Assembly (NCBI GenBank): GCA_018340805.1
Contig: JACMZG010001914.1
Location: forward strand, 7,040,080 to 7,104,079
Direction of reading: 5' to 3'
Source of the DNA: Microvelia longipes
Taxonomy: Eukaryota; Arthropoda; Insecta; Hemiptera; Veliidae
DNA: 64,000 bases
In this document: piece by piece, positions 32,425 to 44,136 of the stretch
How positions within the stretch are numbered: position 1 is the stretch's first letter
Layout: every line of letters starts with the position of its first letter
The notes under the pieces: model-generated
Seen by the model: only the letters and a program-made list of their open reading frames with translations
What the model was told of the DNA's origin: nothing
Databases searched by the model: none
Made by a program: the position numbers and the translations under genes

Positions 32425-32655
32425 AATAAATAAAATGCCCATTTCAGGGCCTTTCGGCCCATCAGGGTATTCACCCTGCATGAATCCCTAAGGTGGTATG
32501 CATCTACATCCTTTAAGAATTAATTAAAGTTTTGCAAAATATTTTAAATACAAATTCTATTCATATAAACGTAGAGAATAGCCTGGGCTACAAATCCCGA
32601 ACCTCCTGTGCCAAAATCGTGCCAATACGATCACGGCCGTTGAGGCAGATATTAT
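32425..32655 (-). mobile_element. tRNA-derived SINE, second full-length copy
   Basis: Colinear with the copy at 15687-15911 from AAAATGCCC through GGCCTTTCGGCCC, AAGAATTAA and TTCATA to GAGGCAGA. The B-box region is degraded. No clear target duplication was found, so it is older. Confidence 0.8.
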
Positions 32656-34639
32656 ACTAATTTTAATTATTAATAAAATATATAAGATATATACTAATTT
32701 AAATTGCAATAGTAATTAATTAAAATTATGATTTTGTCAAAGTTTACTAGGTTGTCCTCTTTTTTTTTGGGGGGGGGGGAGTGATGTTTTGCTCAGAATA
32801 TAGTCATTTCGAATTCGGACCCAAGTTCTTGGTTTTAGAACCTTAAAAACGTTACCTGGCCGTAAATTGACCCAAAATTTACATTAACCAATTTAGATTT
32901 CCAAAACTTTTGTGTCACAGAAAACAATTTAGATGACGCAATTTTTTTTTCCAATTAGGGTTTATCCTTTCCTTCAAAATATTTTTTTTGTATCAACTAT
33001 TAATCTGCTTAAATTATTTTATGATGTCTCGAAAACGTATTTCGGATACACTTTTAAAACTGTTTCCCGCCTTGACACAAAAATTTTTAATTTCTCTTTT
33101 CATATTTTTTTACGTTTTCTAATTTCTCTTCAGGAATTTTTTAATACTGTTCTATAAATGAAACACAACACTGTGCTTAACAAACTGTGAACTGTATCTA
33201 ATTGAAACATGTTTTCAAGAATACCATGAAGTCCTAAAATTCGACCCTACATTGAAATAACAAGTTCGCATAAAGAGAGACAAACCCATCATCAAATGCT
33301 GTTAATAATGCTAATAATATGCAAAAGTTGAAAATGTGTCCCCAATTTACTAGCTGTAGAGTGTTCACTGGTTTGGAGTTATAGAGCCTCTTTACAGTCT
33401 CCTATATCTTCAACTAACATGTCTATTATTGTCTTTAAACATATGTATGTCTTTTAAGTCTCACACAATGACGTTAACTTTTTAATAATTTTTAAAAACT
33501 ATTTTATTATTAACATACTATTTTTTATTAATTTTAAAAATTAAAAGTAAATAATACAATGCAATGCATTGACTGCTGTTTTATGCAGACCATAAATTTA
33601 CAGTTATTATTAGAAAATTTTAATATTTGTTATGTCATTAAAAAAATGATATGATGAAGCCTGTTTTATTTAATATAAATTATTACACGTATACTAACTT
33701 TAACAATAAAAATAAATTAATACTCGATTAATACATCCCTTATAATTCCTACAACACTTAGTAATTATTTTTAAAATAAAGATTATTTGCTAAAATTTTA
33801 AGTCCAACTATTATAAAATACCCTTATTCCTATTAAATTATTGTTTTACTGTGTTTAAATAACTTACCAGAAATAATTAATAATAATTTCTGTGATAATA
33901 ATTTCTAATCCTGATATACAGCTCTCAAATTATTGACCGATATATATAATAATTTTTATGTTTGATTTAAATTTCCTGTAAGTTCTGTTAACCTACTTTA
34001 CTTACTTTACCCTCTCCTTCTTGTCTCTAGTCATTTATTAAAAGGCTCACCCTTCCTTTGTTTCTAATTTGTTAATATTAGATGACAACACGGGCTGTTT
34101 ATTACCATTTACGTTTATTGTTTTATGAAGTGGTTTCTAAATTTATTGGAGTTTAAGTTTTAGATTTTCATGCTTTTTAATTGATTTAAGTACAAGTTTC
34201 CCGCTTATAGATTAGCTAAATTAGAATTAGTTTCAGGTTTAAGGACTGTTTATTTTTTTCTTTTAAATATATGTATTTCATTAAAAAATAAATAATTCAA
34301 TTTTGTGGATAGATTGTTCACTTATTAATGTACTTTTGTGCTTAATTTCAACTCGATCGAATGTTAGATTATAAATATTTTTTTCAATTTTTGATCTCTG
34401 CAAAATAGATTAGTGTAGAATGAAACATGTTATCTTCCGGGCAGCACAAGTAGACCTAAAGTCTGATTTTTGTGTCATGTTTCAACTCTCTAACTAAATA
34501 TTATACAGAGGAAGTTGTGCACATTCATACAGACAGGCAGCATGATAAAAACCACAACACATGATAAAATACAAAATTTTATATTTAGGGTATTAGGCGA
34601 AGATAATAAAAAATCGATGAAATAAAATTGCTCCTTTCT
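32656..34639. other. No gene; T/G homopolymer pair
   Basis: A run of T followed directly by a run of G lies at about 32760-32778. A fragment of the ACAGACAG repeat is near 34525. The small frame at 32933-33157 is low-complexity. Confidence 0.45.
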
Positions 34640-34782
34640 TCCTATTTAGCGAATTTTCTTTGGGAAAAAATCGCTATTGGGATAGGCGTCATAGCAAAAG
34701 TTGAATCTCGGACCACGACACAAATCCGTTTCAGAGGTTCCCCACCATAAAGAAATACGTTTAGCGAAACTTAACTTTATGT

Positions 34783-34832
34783 ATATATATATATATATAA
34801 TATATTATATTATATATATATATATATATATA
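34783..34832. repeat. (TA)n tract, left of the retroposon
   Basis: TA dinucleotides with a few TATTATA interruptions. With 36257-36383 it forms the split left counterpart of the right-arm tract. Confidence 0.9.
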
Positions 34833-36250
34833 TGTGAGGGGGTTTTTCCAGATTCGTTAAAAATAGCTCGAGTCATTCCAATTCATAAAAAGGGTAGCAA
34901 AGATGAGTTTGCAAATTATAGACCCATATCCCTTATCCCTGCCTTGGCTAAAATTATTGAAATATGCGCTAAAAATAGGTTGGTGGAGTACTTTGAAACC
35001 AATAAATTATTCTATGAACACCAATATGGCTTTAGAAAAGGTTTAAGTACAATCAAGGCTGTTACGAGAGATTTGTAAATATCTGTTTAGAAAATTACGA
35101 TCTTCAAGAAAAATTTGGCATATTTTTTTGATTTCTCCAAAGCCTTTGATGGAGTACAGCTAGAGATTCTGCGCATAAAACTAATTTTTTATGGGCTTGA
35201 TGAAAAATCTGTTAATTTTATTATTTCTTATTTAAAGGGCTGGAGACAGTATATTGATTTGGGTGGTACATTCTCTAACTTTCTGGAAATAAAACATGGC
35301 GTAAGACAAGGTTCAGTTTTGGGTCCTATTTTATTTTTAATTTTCATAAATGACCTGCCTTACGCGATGCGGTTACTAGTGACAGCTGCTTTTCTTTTGC
35401 CGATGATTACGGAGTGGTTTTATCATCCAAAGTACTATCTGACTTGCAGCAAGTACAGTCCCTAGCCTTAGGTGTTCTTACAGATTGGTGTAATGCAAAT
35501 AAGGTTAAATTAAATAATGACAAAACTGTAAGTTTACTGTTTAATTTTAAAGCTACTAATTTGTGTTCATTTAAATTCCTAGGGATTCATTTAGACAATA
35601 AATTATCCTGGGAGCCCCATTTAGATTTTTTGGCTAAAAAGCTAAGTACAAGCATTTATATGCTGAGAAAAGCCTCTACGTCTGTTTCTAGTAAGTCATT
35701 AAAAATAGTTTATTTTGCCCATTTTCACTCGTTACTATCGTATGGCACCATGATATGGGCCATGCCCCAAGTGTTGACAGAATTTTATATTGCAAAAAAG
35801 GGCAATCAGAATATTATATAACCTACCTAATAAAACATCGTGCCGAAAATATTTTAAGAATAAAGGCATTTTCACTCTTTACTCTCTGTATTGTTATCAA
35901 TTGCTCGTATTCATTCACAGTATTCAATCAAGCTTAACAGTGGTAGAAAATATTCATTCTTATTTTACTAGACAAAATAATTTGTTGTTTGTACCAAAAT
36001 GCAGACTTGAAAAAAAACAGTGAGGTATAATTCTGTTCAGGCTGGCCTTCGACTTTATAATTATTGCCCGTTGAAAAAAAGAGGTTAGATGAAAAGAAAT
36101 TTTCTGGGTATATAAGAGAATTATTATTAGACAACCCTCTGTATAATATAGTGGAATTTAAAAAAATTGATTATTAACACTTTTATGTATTTTGACAATT
36201 AACTTTGTACAATGAATTGTATTTGTTAAATAAAGCTTATTTTATTTTTT
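34833..36250 (+). pseudogene. Non-LTR retrotransposon reverse transcriptase, 5'-truncated and frame-broken
   Basis: The sense strand encodes RT motifs in order: ANYRPISLIPALAKIIE (about 34912), HQYGFRKG (about 35020), FDFSKAFDGV with a catalytic Asp (about 35130), HGVRQGSVLGPILFLIFIND (about 35295), and FADD (35396-35407), the last in a different frame. The thumb has FLGIHLDNKLSW (about 35575). A C-terminal QKRAIRILYNLP segment (about 35793) is typical of CR1/jockey-like elements. Stops near 35076 and frame changes near 35080, 35385 and 35780 make it a pseudogene. The endonuclease domain is missing. An AATAAA at 36229-36234 and a T-rich 3' end mark the tail. Both flanks are TA dinucleotide tracts, so no target duplication can be defined. 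The clade is not certain. Confidence 0.88.
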
Positions 36251-36252
36251 TT

Positions 36253-36256
<4 letters not shown>

Positions 36257-36346
<90 letters not shown>

Positions 36347-36383
36347 ATATATTATATATTTATTTATTATTATATATATTATG
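36257..36383. repeat. (TA)n tract, right of the retroposon
   Basis: Nearly pure TA, followed by TATG and TG repeats up to about 36415. The 93-residue frame across it is repeat translation. Confidence 0.92.
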
Positions 36384-36424
36384 TATGTATGTATGTGTGT
36401 GTGTGTGTGAGTGTGTTGTATATT

Positions 36425-36760
36425 TTTACACACTTTCTTGTAAACACGCTACCTTTCGAACGGATTTTTACGGGTTCCGTAAATAAAAAATGGCAAAAAT
36501 TAAGGTTATTATTTTTCGCCGCTAAAAAATCTTTACTTATGTTTTTTGAAACGCTGAATCGAATGAAACCGGTCCGAAGTTAACACAACAACTTTAAGTG
36601 ACTAAAAAATTGAAAAACTATAAGAAATTACTGGAAACAAAGATTACGGTCGAATTTTGAGTACTAATTGTTTATTCGAGTAGGGTGTGGTTTTCATGTA
36701 TTTTTGGGCGCTAAATGGAATAAATCTGGTCCAATGTCAATACGACCACTTTAAGTTGTC
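36425..36760. repeat. Middle left arm of the large foldback
   Basis: Pairs with 37820-38240. Shared inverse words include TTTCTTGTAAACAC, CTTTCGAACGGATT, GAATGAAACCGGTCCGAAGT and GAGTAGGGTGT. Confidence 0.8.
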
Positions 36761-36869
36761 CAATTTTATACTCATAATTTTGTATAACCAAGAGGTAACT
36801 ATCTTCATTTCCTGATATGAAAAATACAGAAAAATAAGTTACGAGTATTTTTTGTAACTTTGTAAACGT

Positions 36870-37045
36870 TGTAAATTTTGGGGGCATCACCCCCAAAATT
36901 TATAAGGGGGCCCGACCAAAAGAAACAAATTATTGGCTCAAAATCCGTTTCAGGTCAAAAGAAGTAGTTTGGAGCAATACTTTTTTAATTTTTTTTTTTT
37001 GAGGCAGTACCCCCTGTATTTATAAAGGAGTCAGACCCTAAAAAA
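36870..37045 (-). repeat. Dispersed CGTCTGGAGATAAA-family fragment inside the foldback
   Basis: GGGGGCCCGACCAAAAGAAA, then GGCTCAAAATCCGTTTCAGG and TTTGGAGCAATA, are the reverse of modules at 13210-13320 and 45190-45400. No counterpart lies on the right arm. Confidence 0.65.
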
Positions 37046-37065
37046 TTAGAATTAAATACAAAAAA

Positions 37066-37330
37066 TTCTGGCGCGGTGGTCCGCATGTCGGGCGAATTTC
37101 CTTTGGATGCGTGTTTCCGTGCTTTTTACATTATATAAGTTTACAACTACTAAATAAATAATTCCGGCGCGGTGGTCCGCTGTCGGGCGAATTTCATGTT
37201 GAATGCGTGTTTCCGTGCATAACAACTCATTTCTTGCTTAAGGTTCCGGATCATGCTTTAGAACCTAAGCAGTTACTCAATTGTCAAGCACTGCTCGTAA
37301 CTCATTTTGTCTGTATTTTTCAAAGGAAAT
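37066..37330 (+). repeat. Inner left arm of the large foldback
   Basis: Begins AATTCTGGCGCGGTGGTCCG and ends TTCAAAGGAAATGCGCA. It has two internal GGCGCGGTGGTCCGC units about 100 bases apart. Inverse of 37455-37734, nearly identical. Confidence 0.92.
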
Positions 37331-37454
37331 GCGCATAATTAATTATCCAGTTGGTTGTACAAAACTATGCTTCTAAAATTAGAAGTACGCTCTATTATTT
37401 GCACTAGTTTAAAAGTAAGTTACTTATATTTAGGCTTAGTCAGTTATCTTTAAA

Positions 37455-37734
37455 AGTTTTAGCGCATTTCCTTTGAAAAATACAGACAAAATGAGTTACG
37501 AGCAGTGCTTGACAATTGAGTAACTGCTTAGGTTCTAAAGCATGATCCGGAACCTTAAGCAAGAAATGAGTTGTTAAGCACGGAAACACGCATTCAACAT
37601 GAAATTCGCCCGACAGCGGACCACCGCGCCGGAATTATTTATTTAGTAGTGTAAACTTATATAATGTAAAAAGCACGGAAAAACACGCATCCAAAGGAAA
37701 TTCGCCCGACATGCGGACCACCGCGCCAGAATTA
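37455..37734 (-). repeat. Inner right arm of the large foldback
   Basis: Begins GCGCATTTCCTTTGAAAAAT and ends GGACCACCGCGCCAGAATT. Only about 125 bases separate the arms, so single-stranded DNA or RNA could form a long hairpin. Confidence 0.92.
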
Positions 37735-37789
37735 TTTTCTAGTTGTAAACTTATATTAAGTAAAAAAAAAACGATAAAAAATGATCGAC

Positions 37790-37870
37790 CCTTCCAGGAT
37801 ATGAACCCAGGTACCCTGTGTTTGAGTGGTCGTATTGACTCCGGACCACTGGCAATCATCTCAGAGGCCC
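37790..37870 (-). repeat. tRNA-like segment in the foldback right arm
   Basis: The minus strand reads GCCAGTGGTCCGGAGTC, then TACCTGGGTTCATATCCTGG (B-box-like). The corresponding left-arm sequence lacks the B box. Confidence 0.4.
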
Positions 37871-38240
37871 AAAAAATATTGAAAACGACACCCTACTCGA
37901 AATTTAATTTTCAACGACAGTAATTTTGGTTTTCTATAATTTTTGTGGTTTTTTCGACTTTTTGGTAACTAAAAGTGGTCGTATCGACTTCGGACCGGTT
38001 TCATTCGATTCAGCGTCTCAAAAAACATAAATATTGACCTTTTTCGCGGCAAAAAATATTAACCCTGATTTTTGCCGATTTTTTGAAAATTTCGCTGACT
38101 CAGCAAACCGGGTTAATGACGTCACAAAAACCTGGTTTTCAATAGGGTTTGTGTCCTCCCGAAGGTTGATTTTTGTACCATGTTTGGTTAAAAAATATTA
38201 ATCCGTTCGAAAGATAGAGTGTTTACAAGAAAGTGTCTAG
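37820..38240. repeat. Middle right arm of the large foldback
   Basis: Inverse of 36425-36760, with an extra unpaired block at about 38085-38195 that includes TTAATGACGTCACAAAAACC. Confidence 0.75.
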
Positions 38241-38242
38241 AA

Positions 38243-38373
<131 letters not shown>

Positions 38374-38494
38374 GCGAAACTTATTTTTTTCGTCATTAGG
38401 GACCTCTGAAACGGATTTGTGTCGTGGTCCGAGGTTCGAATTCCGCCATGACGCCTATCCCATTAGGCGAATTTCCAAAGGAAATTCGCTAAAA

Positions 38495-38760
38495 CGAATT
38501 ACAATAAAATCAATGTCTGGAGATGAAATCTTGTATGCACCTTTGGAGTTAAATGCTATCCCCCCCCTCAAAGTATCGAAATTAGAGTAAATAGTCATAA
38601 CTCTTTCGGCTGTGCCTTGGGAGTTAAACACATAAATCCCTCGGCTTCGCTTCGAGTGTTAAATACTTTGGTTCCCTAGGCTTACGCCTTAGGAACCAAC
38701 TAACTACTCAGGAAAATAATAGTATTCTTTACTCCCTTGGTGCAAGGGAGTAATATTAAC
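38495..38760 (+). repeat. Dispersed module, reverse relative of 12936-13190
   Basis: AAAATCAATGTCTGGAGATG, GTGCCTTGGGAGTTAAACAC, AATCCCTCGGCTTCGCTTCG and CTTTACTCCCTTGGTGC match the inverse of the 13-kb block in order. It directly abuts the foldback. Confidence 0.75.
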
Positions 38761-39235
38761 ATTTTTTTTTTAATATCGTAAAAAAACATTTTTAACATGA
38801 AAAAATAATTTTTTCATGATTTATTACAAAAATAGATAAATACAAGTTTATTACTTTTAAATGATTGTTAAGTTCTAGTTTACCTTCGCTCAGCGACTTT
38901 TATCGTTTTTATTTCTTAGTAAAATGACATTTTTATACACTAGATCGTAAAGGAGAGAAAGATATTGTAATAATATTATAAGTTCATAAAAGAAATGATA
39001 TTTTGGGGGGATGAAAATAGAGTTATTTTCGTGTTTCACTTTTATTTGCAACTTTTTACATTTATTTTTATGATACAGAGTTCGTAAACGTCAAAAGAGA
39101 TCGTAGGTGGTTTTGCAAGACTACATTTAGGTTTTATGATACCTTTATTATACCTATGACGTAGTCATTTAAAGGTTATATAAGAAATGAAGTGTCTGTT
39201 TACGGTCTTATTTGGTTGTGGAATGGGTATAACGG
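38761..39235. other. No gene recognised
   Basis: AT-rich; nothing supportable. Confidence 0.4.
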
Positions 39236-39239
39236 GATT

Positions 39240-39330
39240 TGCTTTATATCCTTAGTTAAATAATTATGATACTCCGAGCTGAGGTTCGAATCCCGATCAG
39301 AGCAGTATCTGTTTGACTTTTGTTTTGGGG
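39240..39330 (+). repeat. tRNA-like segment with strong B box
   Basis: GAGGTTCGAATCCCGATC at about 39280-39297 is an excellent B box. Upstream, TATCCTTAGTTAAATAATTA is a poor A box. A SINE head remnant is likelier than a tRNA gene because no acceptor stem forms. Confidence 0.45.
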
Positions 39331-39571
39331 TCAAATGGTGTGCTAATAGTTTTTTTTGCTGTAGGATTTTATCTGTATAAGCAATGAAATATATGAAATT
39401 TAAATACAATAATAATTAAATTTAAATATAATTACAATTATATTAAAGACACGACATAGCACAGAAAAATATGGAAGAGAGTTAATCGTAAGATTAAAAA
39501 AAACTGTGCTGCCATAATTTATGAAACCAAAAAAACGTTTTTAATTACCTTGCAGGAGAGAGGAACCACTA

Positions 39572-40229
39572 TTTATTATTATTGATGATTGGGGTTGGAG
39601 TCGAGGAAAGACCCCATTTGCACTGCGACTGGAAGTCTATTGTACAATCCCCTAAATAGGTCCAGGTCAGAATAATCCTTTTCCCCGGACTAGGTCTAGG
39701 ATCTTTTTGACCAGTGATTCATTGGTAGAGTCAAACTTAGTGAGAGTGCTGCTACCAATTTGGAGAACCTTTGAAAGGCTAGGGCTTTACATCTCAGAAG
39801 TATGTGAGAGGCAGTTTCGGTTTCTGAATCACAAAGCCTACACACTGGGTTATCTTTAAAGATACCAATGGAATGAAATTGTTTTCGGAGGTGACAGTGA
39901 CCAGTCAGTAGTCCAGTTACTGTTCTAAGGTCCATTCTGCTTAGATTGAGGAGGTCTTTAGTTACTTTGAGACTGGGTCTTTTAACATAAGTTTACTGTG
40001 CCTCATGCCAGAGGATTTGTTCCAGTGGTGCAGGTGATTGGTTAAGAGCCAATCTATAATTACACCTTTGGCTATAGTTTTGGGTATGGGTACTATGGGT
40101 TCAAGGCCCACAGATTTGGTCTCAGACCCCTTTTTTGCAAGGATGTCAGCTTGCTCAAAACCTTCAATTCCCTTATGGCCAGGCACCTATCTGATTGCTA
40201 CATCATTGTTGAGTGACAAGAAATGGACA
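39572..40229 (-). pseudogene. I-like non-LTR retroposon 3' fragment (RNase H end and zinc-finger C-terminus)
   Basis: Minus-strand frames encode MPGHKGIEGFEQADILAKKG (RNase H end, about 40186-40127) and, after a frame break near 39955, TGLLTGHCHLRK with CRLCDSETETASHILLRC, the C-terminal cysteine/histidine motif of I/R1-type pol proteins. It matches 46082-46840 closely to about 40220, where homology stops, so it is 5'-truncated. It ends in a short TAA-type tail, and GAACCACTA occurs on both sides (39563-39571, 40230-40238), a plausible 9-bp target duplication. RT is absent. Non-functional. Confidence 0.85.
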
Positions 40230-40238
40230 GAACCACTA

Positions 40239-40711
40239 GATCAAATCCAAATTAGTGGACTACTTATTAGTATCTACAAACTCTAAGTATTATTAAGGTA
40301 ATATATTCCTCCTGAACTACCTTATGTGACTCTGATCTGCTGTACTCAAGCCTTAAATTATCAATATTTTACCATCCGTAAGACCCAATATTGTTTGGTC
40401 CAAGACTGGATTTCACCAGTTCTTCCTATTTAGTAAAACTCGAAATATTCTTCTAAATTTTTCTCCAAATATCCCTCCTTACTAATTGACTGTTCATCTA
40501 CACTTTTGTATATAGAGATCCGCTGAAGAGACTTATTTAAGAGAGAAGGAAGTAATATTATTAGTATTCGTCTCCATAGTATATAATTTTGAATTTATTT
40601 AAAGACACTGGATGGAACTGGAATTTATTTTAGGTTCAAATGGACTAAATTGAAATTAAAATAAGGAGAGATGGCTTACATTTTTGATATTTCTTCTTTA
40701 GAATTACAGAT
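40239..40711. other. No gene recognised
   Basis: Nothing supportable. Confidence 0.4.
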
Positions 40712-40918
40712 ATTGAAGTATACCAGGAAAGACGTGTATCCTATTGATGTGTACCAGGAAAGAAGTGTATCCTATTGAAGTGTACCAGGAAATAAGTTTA
40801 TCCTATTGAAGTGTACCAGGAAAGAAGTGTATCCTATTGAAGTGTACCAGGAAAGAATTGTGTTCTGTTGAAGAATACCAGGAAAGAAGTGTATCCTATT
40901 GAAGAGTACCAGGAAAAT
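40712..40918 (+). repeat. Minisatellite, 31-bp unit, about seven copies
   Basis: Units start at 40712, 40743, 40774, 40805, 40836, 40867 and 40898, an exact period of 31. Core ATTGAAGTGTACCAGGAAAG, then AAGTGTATCCT. Confidence 0.95.
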
Positions 40919-41534
40919 TGATTATGGAACTTAACCACTCTTAAGATATTATCACACTTTAACAAATACAAGTTCTACATAAAAGTTATATGAATTGTAT
41001 ATTTAAGGACAGATGTAGTGAGCTTAGTTATCAACCAGTAATACCAACCCATGAAACGTTATTATAGCAATACATTATCATTAAACATAATAAATGTATC
41101 ATGAATCTCAATATGGTTTATATTAACCTTCTCATATACACTGTCAAGTGCTAACATATAACAGCCGTATAATAAACTCGTCAAAAAAGAAATGGCTGAG
41201 AAAATACAATAAAGCTAAAAGAAAGATATAATATTAAAAGTTGCCTGGAATACGACTCGCAAGCAGACATCCCCCCCCCCACCCATTATGTCCTTATATT
41301 ACATTATTCTTTGCTTTTATACGTTTTATACATGAAAATCTTTTGTCTATTTCTGTATATTTTATATTTATTATATAATTATATTATACTTAGATTAAAA
41401 TGGTGATAGTAATAGTAATGTGAAAGAGGTGATAGATTTACTAGGTCGTAGACCACAGGCATTTTCGACATCATAAAGCCCTTTGTGCCAATTCTGTGAT
41501 GCGTCTAATTTGCAAAAGTGCCATAAGCAATGAA
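40919..41534. other. No gene; poly-C run
   Basis: A run of C at about 41271-41281. Otherwise AT-rich. Confidence 0.45.
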
Positions 41535-41768
41535 GACTTAGTTTAGACGAGCCATAAACAACGTGTGAGGGGTGACTTAGTTTAGACGAGCCATAAACAA
41601 CGTGTGAGGGGTGACTTAGTTTAGACGAGCCATAAACAACGTGTGAGGGGTGACTTAGTTTAGAGGAGCCGTATTCAACGTGTGAGGAGTGACTTAGTTT
41701 AGAAGAGCCATAAACAACTTGTGAAGAGTGACTTAGTTTAGAGGAGCCATATACATCGTGGCCATTGT
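41535..41768 (+). repeat. Minisatellite, 39-bp unit, six copies
   Basis: Units start at 41535, 41574, 41613, 41652, 41691 and 41730. Core GACTTAGTTTAGACGAGCCA, then TAAACAACGTGTGAGGGGT. The first three are essentially identical; later copies diverge. The array ends in GGCCATTGTTTATGGCC, which holds an inverted CCATAAACAA word. Confidence 0.95.
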
Positions 41769-41819
41769 TTATGGCCGTCTGGAGGTTATAATAATAATAA
41801 TAATAGTATTATTATTTTC

Positions 41820-41940
41820 TATACTAAATACCGTCCTCGGCCTTACGGCCTCGGGTGATAAAGTTTTCACCTGCAGGTTCGCCTTATTTGAAAAATTGGC
41901 CTTGAGCTGTAAATTATCTTCTCCCCCCTGCCGTCTAAAT
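41820..41940 (+). repeat. Dispersed fragment with CTCGGCCTTACGGCCTCGGG hairpin
   Basis: The palindromic CTCGGCCTTACGGCC core and TTGGCCTTGAGCTGTAAATT resemble segments at 3890-3960 and 45815-45890. Confidence 0.45.
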
Positions 41941-42885
41941 AACTATTAATTGAAAAACAAAATGGTCGAAAAATAATGTAATAACTACGAAAAAATGTAA
42001 TTATTATGAATAATCAAAAAATGACGTCACCAATGTACAGTTATGGTACCAAGATACTCACCAAATGATAAGAGCTGTTGTTTCCTCCTTCTAAGTATTT
42101 GTCTCTTTGTTTATTAGGCTTTAAACTCAAGCTTTATCAATAATTTTAAGGTTTTGACCTTACTAGACTAGTAATAAATTTAGTAATGTATTGTTTTTAA
42201 ATTTTTTGTTTCAGGTACTTTTCATTTTTTTGAATATATATCACTTTATGCATTTTTGTGAGTAATTTATTTTGCTTAATTTATTAGCTTTTTCTAGCTT
42301 TATTCTTCGCTTAACACTTTTTACACGGTCTTACCCTTACCTACATAGGAGTCTATGTGTGCAATGAAAAACATTGCACTTCTTTATAATTATGCTTTGA
42401 CGTAGATTTAAAACCTTTGTTTAACTAAGTATGTAATATTTTACAGAGATGAAATACTTTATAACATTAATGTTTTAGTAAATAATTGTATGTAATAAGA
42501 TAGTTATGTATGCTGTGTCTGTAATATGTAACATTAAGCCTTTTTATTTTCAGATAATTTTCAGAGCATAAATTAAGTTTACTTTAACATTATTTTTAAT
42601 TACATTGCTTGTTCTATGTTATTTTTAATTAAATTACATGATGTATATTATTTTTCACAATCTTACTAAAATAAAGGAATAATTCTTGTGAGTTAATTCA
42701 GTTATCTTAATAAAGCGTGTAATATTCACTAACCAGTGAATTTTAGCTTTGCATGGGGTTAACTGTGACGGCTATGATAGCCGATATTTTCAAAGTAGGG
42801 AGCCATGTCAAAATAAAATAATGACGACTCATTCACCACAAAGTCTAATGCTTAATGTTTTAAAACATAAAAACCTCACATATTA
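41941..42885. other. No gene recognised
   Basis: AT-rich; nothing supportable. Confidence 0.4.
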
Positions 42886-42922
42886 TGTACGCGTGCCTCA
42901 CACATTGTGAGGTACGCGTACA
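42886..42922. repeat. Hairpin with 16-bp arms
   Basis: TGTACGCGTGCCTCAC (42886-42901) pairs with GTGAGGTACGCGTACA (42907-42922), one mismatch, 5-base loop. Confidence 0.75.
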
Positions 42923-42959
42923 TACAGTCACACAAACAAACATATGGCATGATGAATTA

Positions 42960-44136
42960 AGGTGCATTCACAATACTGCGGTAGCGATGCATCCGTCCGT
43001 TGCGTGCGGTGACAGCTCAAATTCCTACCTGTGTAATCATATGGTACGTTCTTAAACAGCTTGCGGTAGTGTTGCGGAAAATGAAAATTTTTGCAAACCT
43101 ACTAAACCCGCACAAATGATCTAGTGATTAGCATTTGATTGATTACAAAACACCTGAAAGGCCTGACGTGGAAGAAAACGTTTTCAAAGTTTTGGATTTT
43201 TTCTTACCCCATCTTCTGATTTAGAAAAGAATACTTTTGTTTTGTTGGGATTTTGATTTATCCTGTGCTTTAAGTCGTTTTGATTTTTTATTATTTTAAT
43301 TTGTTTTTAATAAAACAGTTACGTTTTTTATCTAAAAAAATGAATATTATCTTGTTATTAAAACACAATATTGTTATTTTATTACTTTTGTTTGTGCTGT
43401 GTCTTTTTAAAGTGTTTATTTTTTCCTTTTAGTTTTGATTAGTTCAAAGTTGTTTTGTTATGTTTCTATTCTTAAATCAATTTTATTTCTTAATATTCTC
43501 GGTGTTCGTCAATTTGAATAATATAGTTTTATTATCTTGATCCATGTATTTTATCTTAATATAATTGTTCTGAATTGTTATACATTATTTCTGTTCTCTT
43601 GGTTTTACTGCCTAAATAGTATTTAACAAGTAGATCCCGGAGTTGAAATGTTATTATAAAAAACAAGACTATTAATTACATTTTATAACAAATACATTAC
43701 AATATAATAAACTGAACAAGATAATACTTTGCCGTGTTGATCAGTTAAAAAATATTTAAACTTAGACGATATGAAATTTGAAATGAGAAATAATAATTTG
43801 AACAAGAAAAAGAATTATCATTTAATGTGAAAGTTCCTATTATCATCAGACATGATTAAATAAATTAAATATTTGATGTAATGAAAAAATTCGAATGAAA
43901 TCTAAAAAGACACAGCTCGTCTAAAACAACCTTTCCTTCTTCGTCTTTTTTATCTTTGTTAAGAAAAACATATTTTTGTTTCCGAAATCCGGAACAAAAG
44001 AGCACTGTGTTAGCGGCTTTTGCGGCCATAGCGTGGCAATTGTGGAACCATCATTTTTCGCATAGCAATGACCGCTACGCACGCAACGGCCGGACGCATC
44101 GTTACCGCAGTATTGTGAATGCATCTTTACTCTTGG
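42960..44136. mobile_element. TIR element with about 48-bp ends
   Basis: Left end GTGCATTCACAATACTGCGG and onward through CGTTGCGTGCG (about 42962-43009). The right end at about 44087-44134 is its inverse with a few mismatches (CGCACGCAACGG to CCGCAGTATTGTGAATGCAT). The interior is 1.1 kb of AT-rich DNA with no transposase. No convincing target duplication. The 98- and 81-residue frames at 43921-44217 overlap the right end and show no domain. A PIF/Harbinger-like origin is possible but unproven. Confidence 0.65.

Noticed and set aside
36205..36486. Tyr/Ile-rich frame of 93 residues
   Set aside because: Translation of a (TA)n tract.
39240..39330. Functional tRNA gene
   Set aside because: Good B box, but the A box is poor and the acceptor and anticodon stems do not form.
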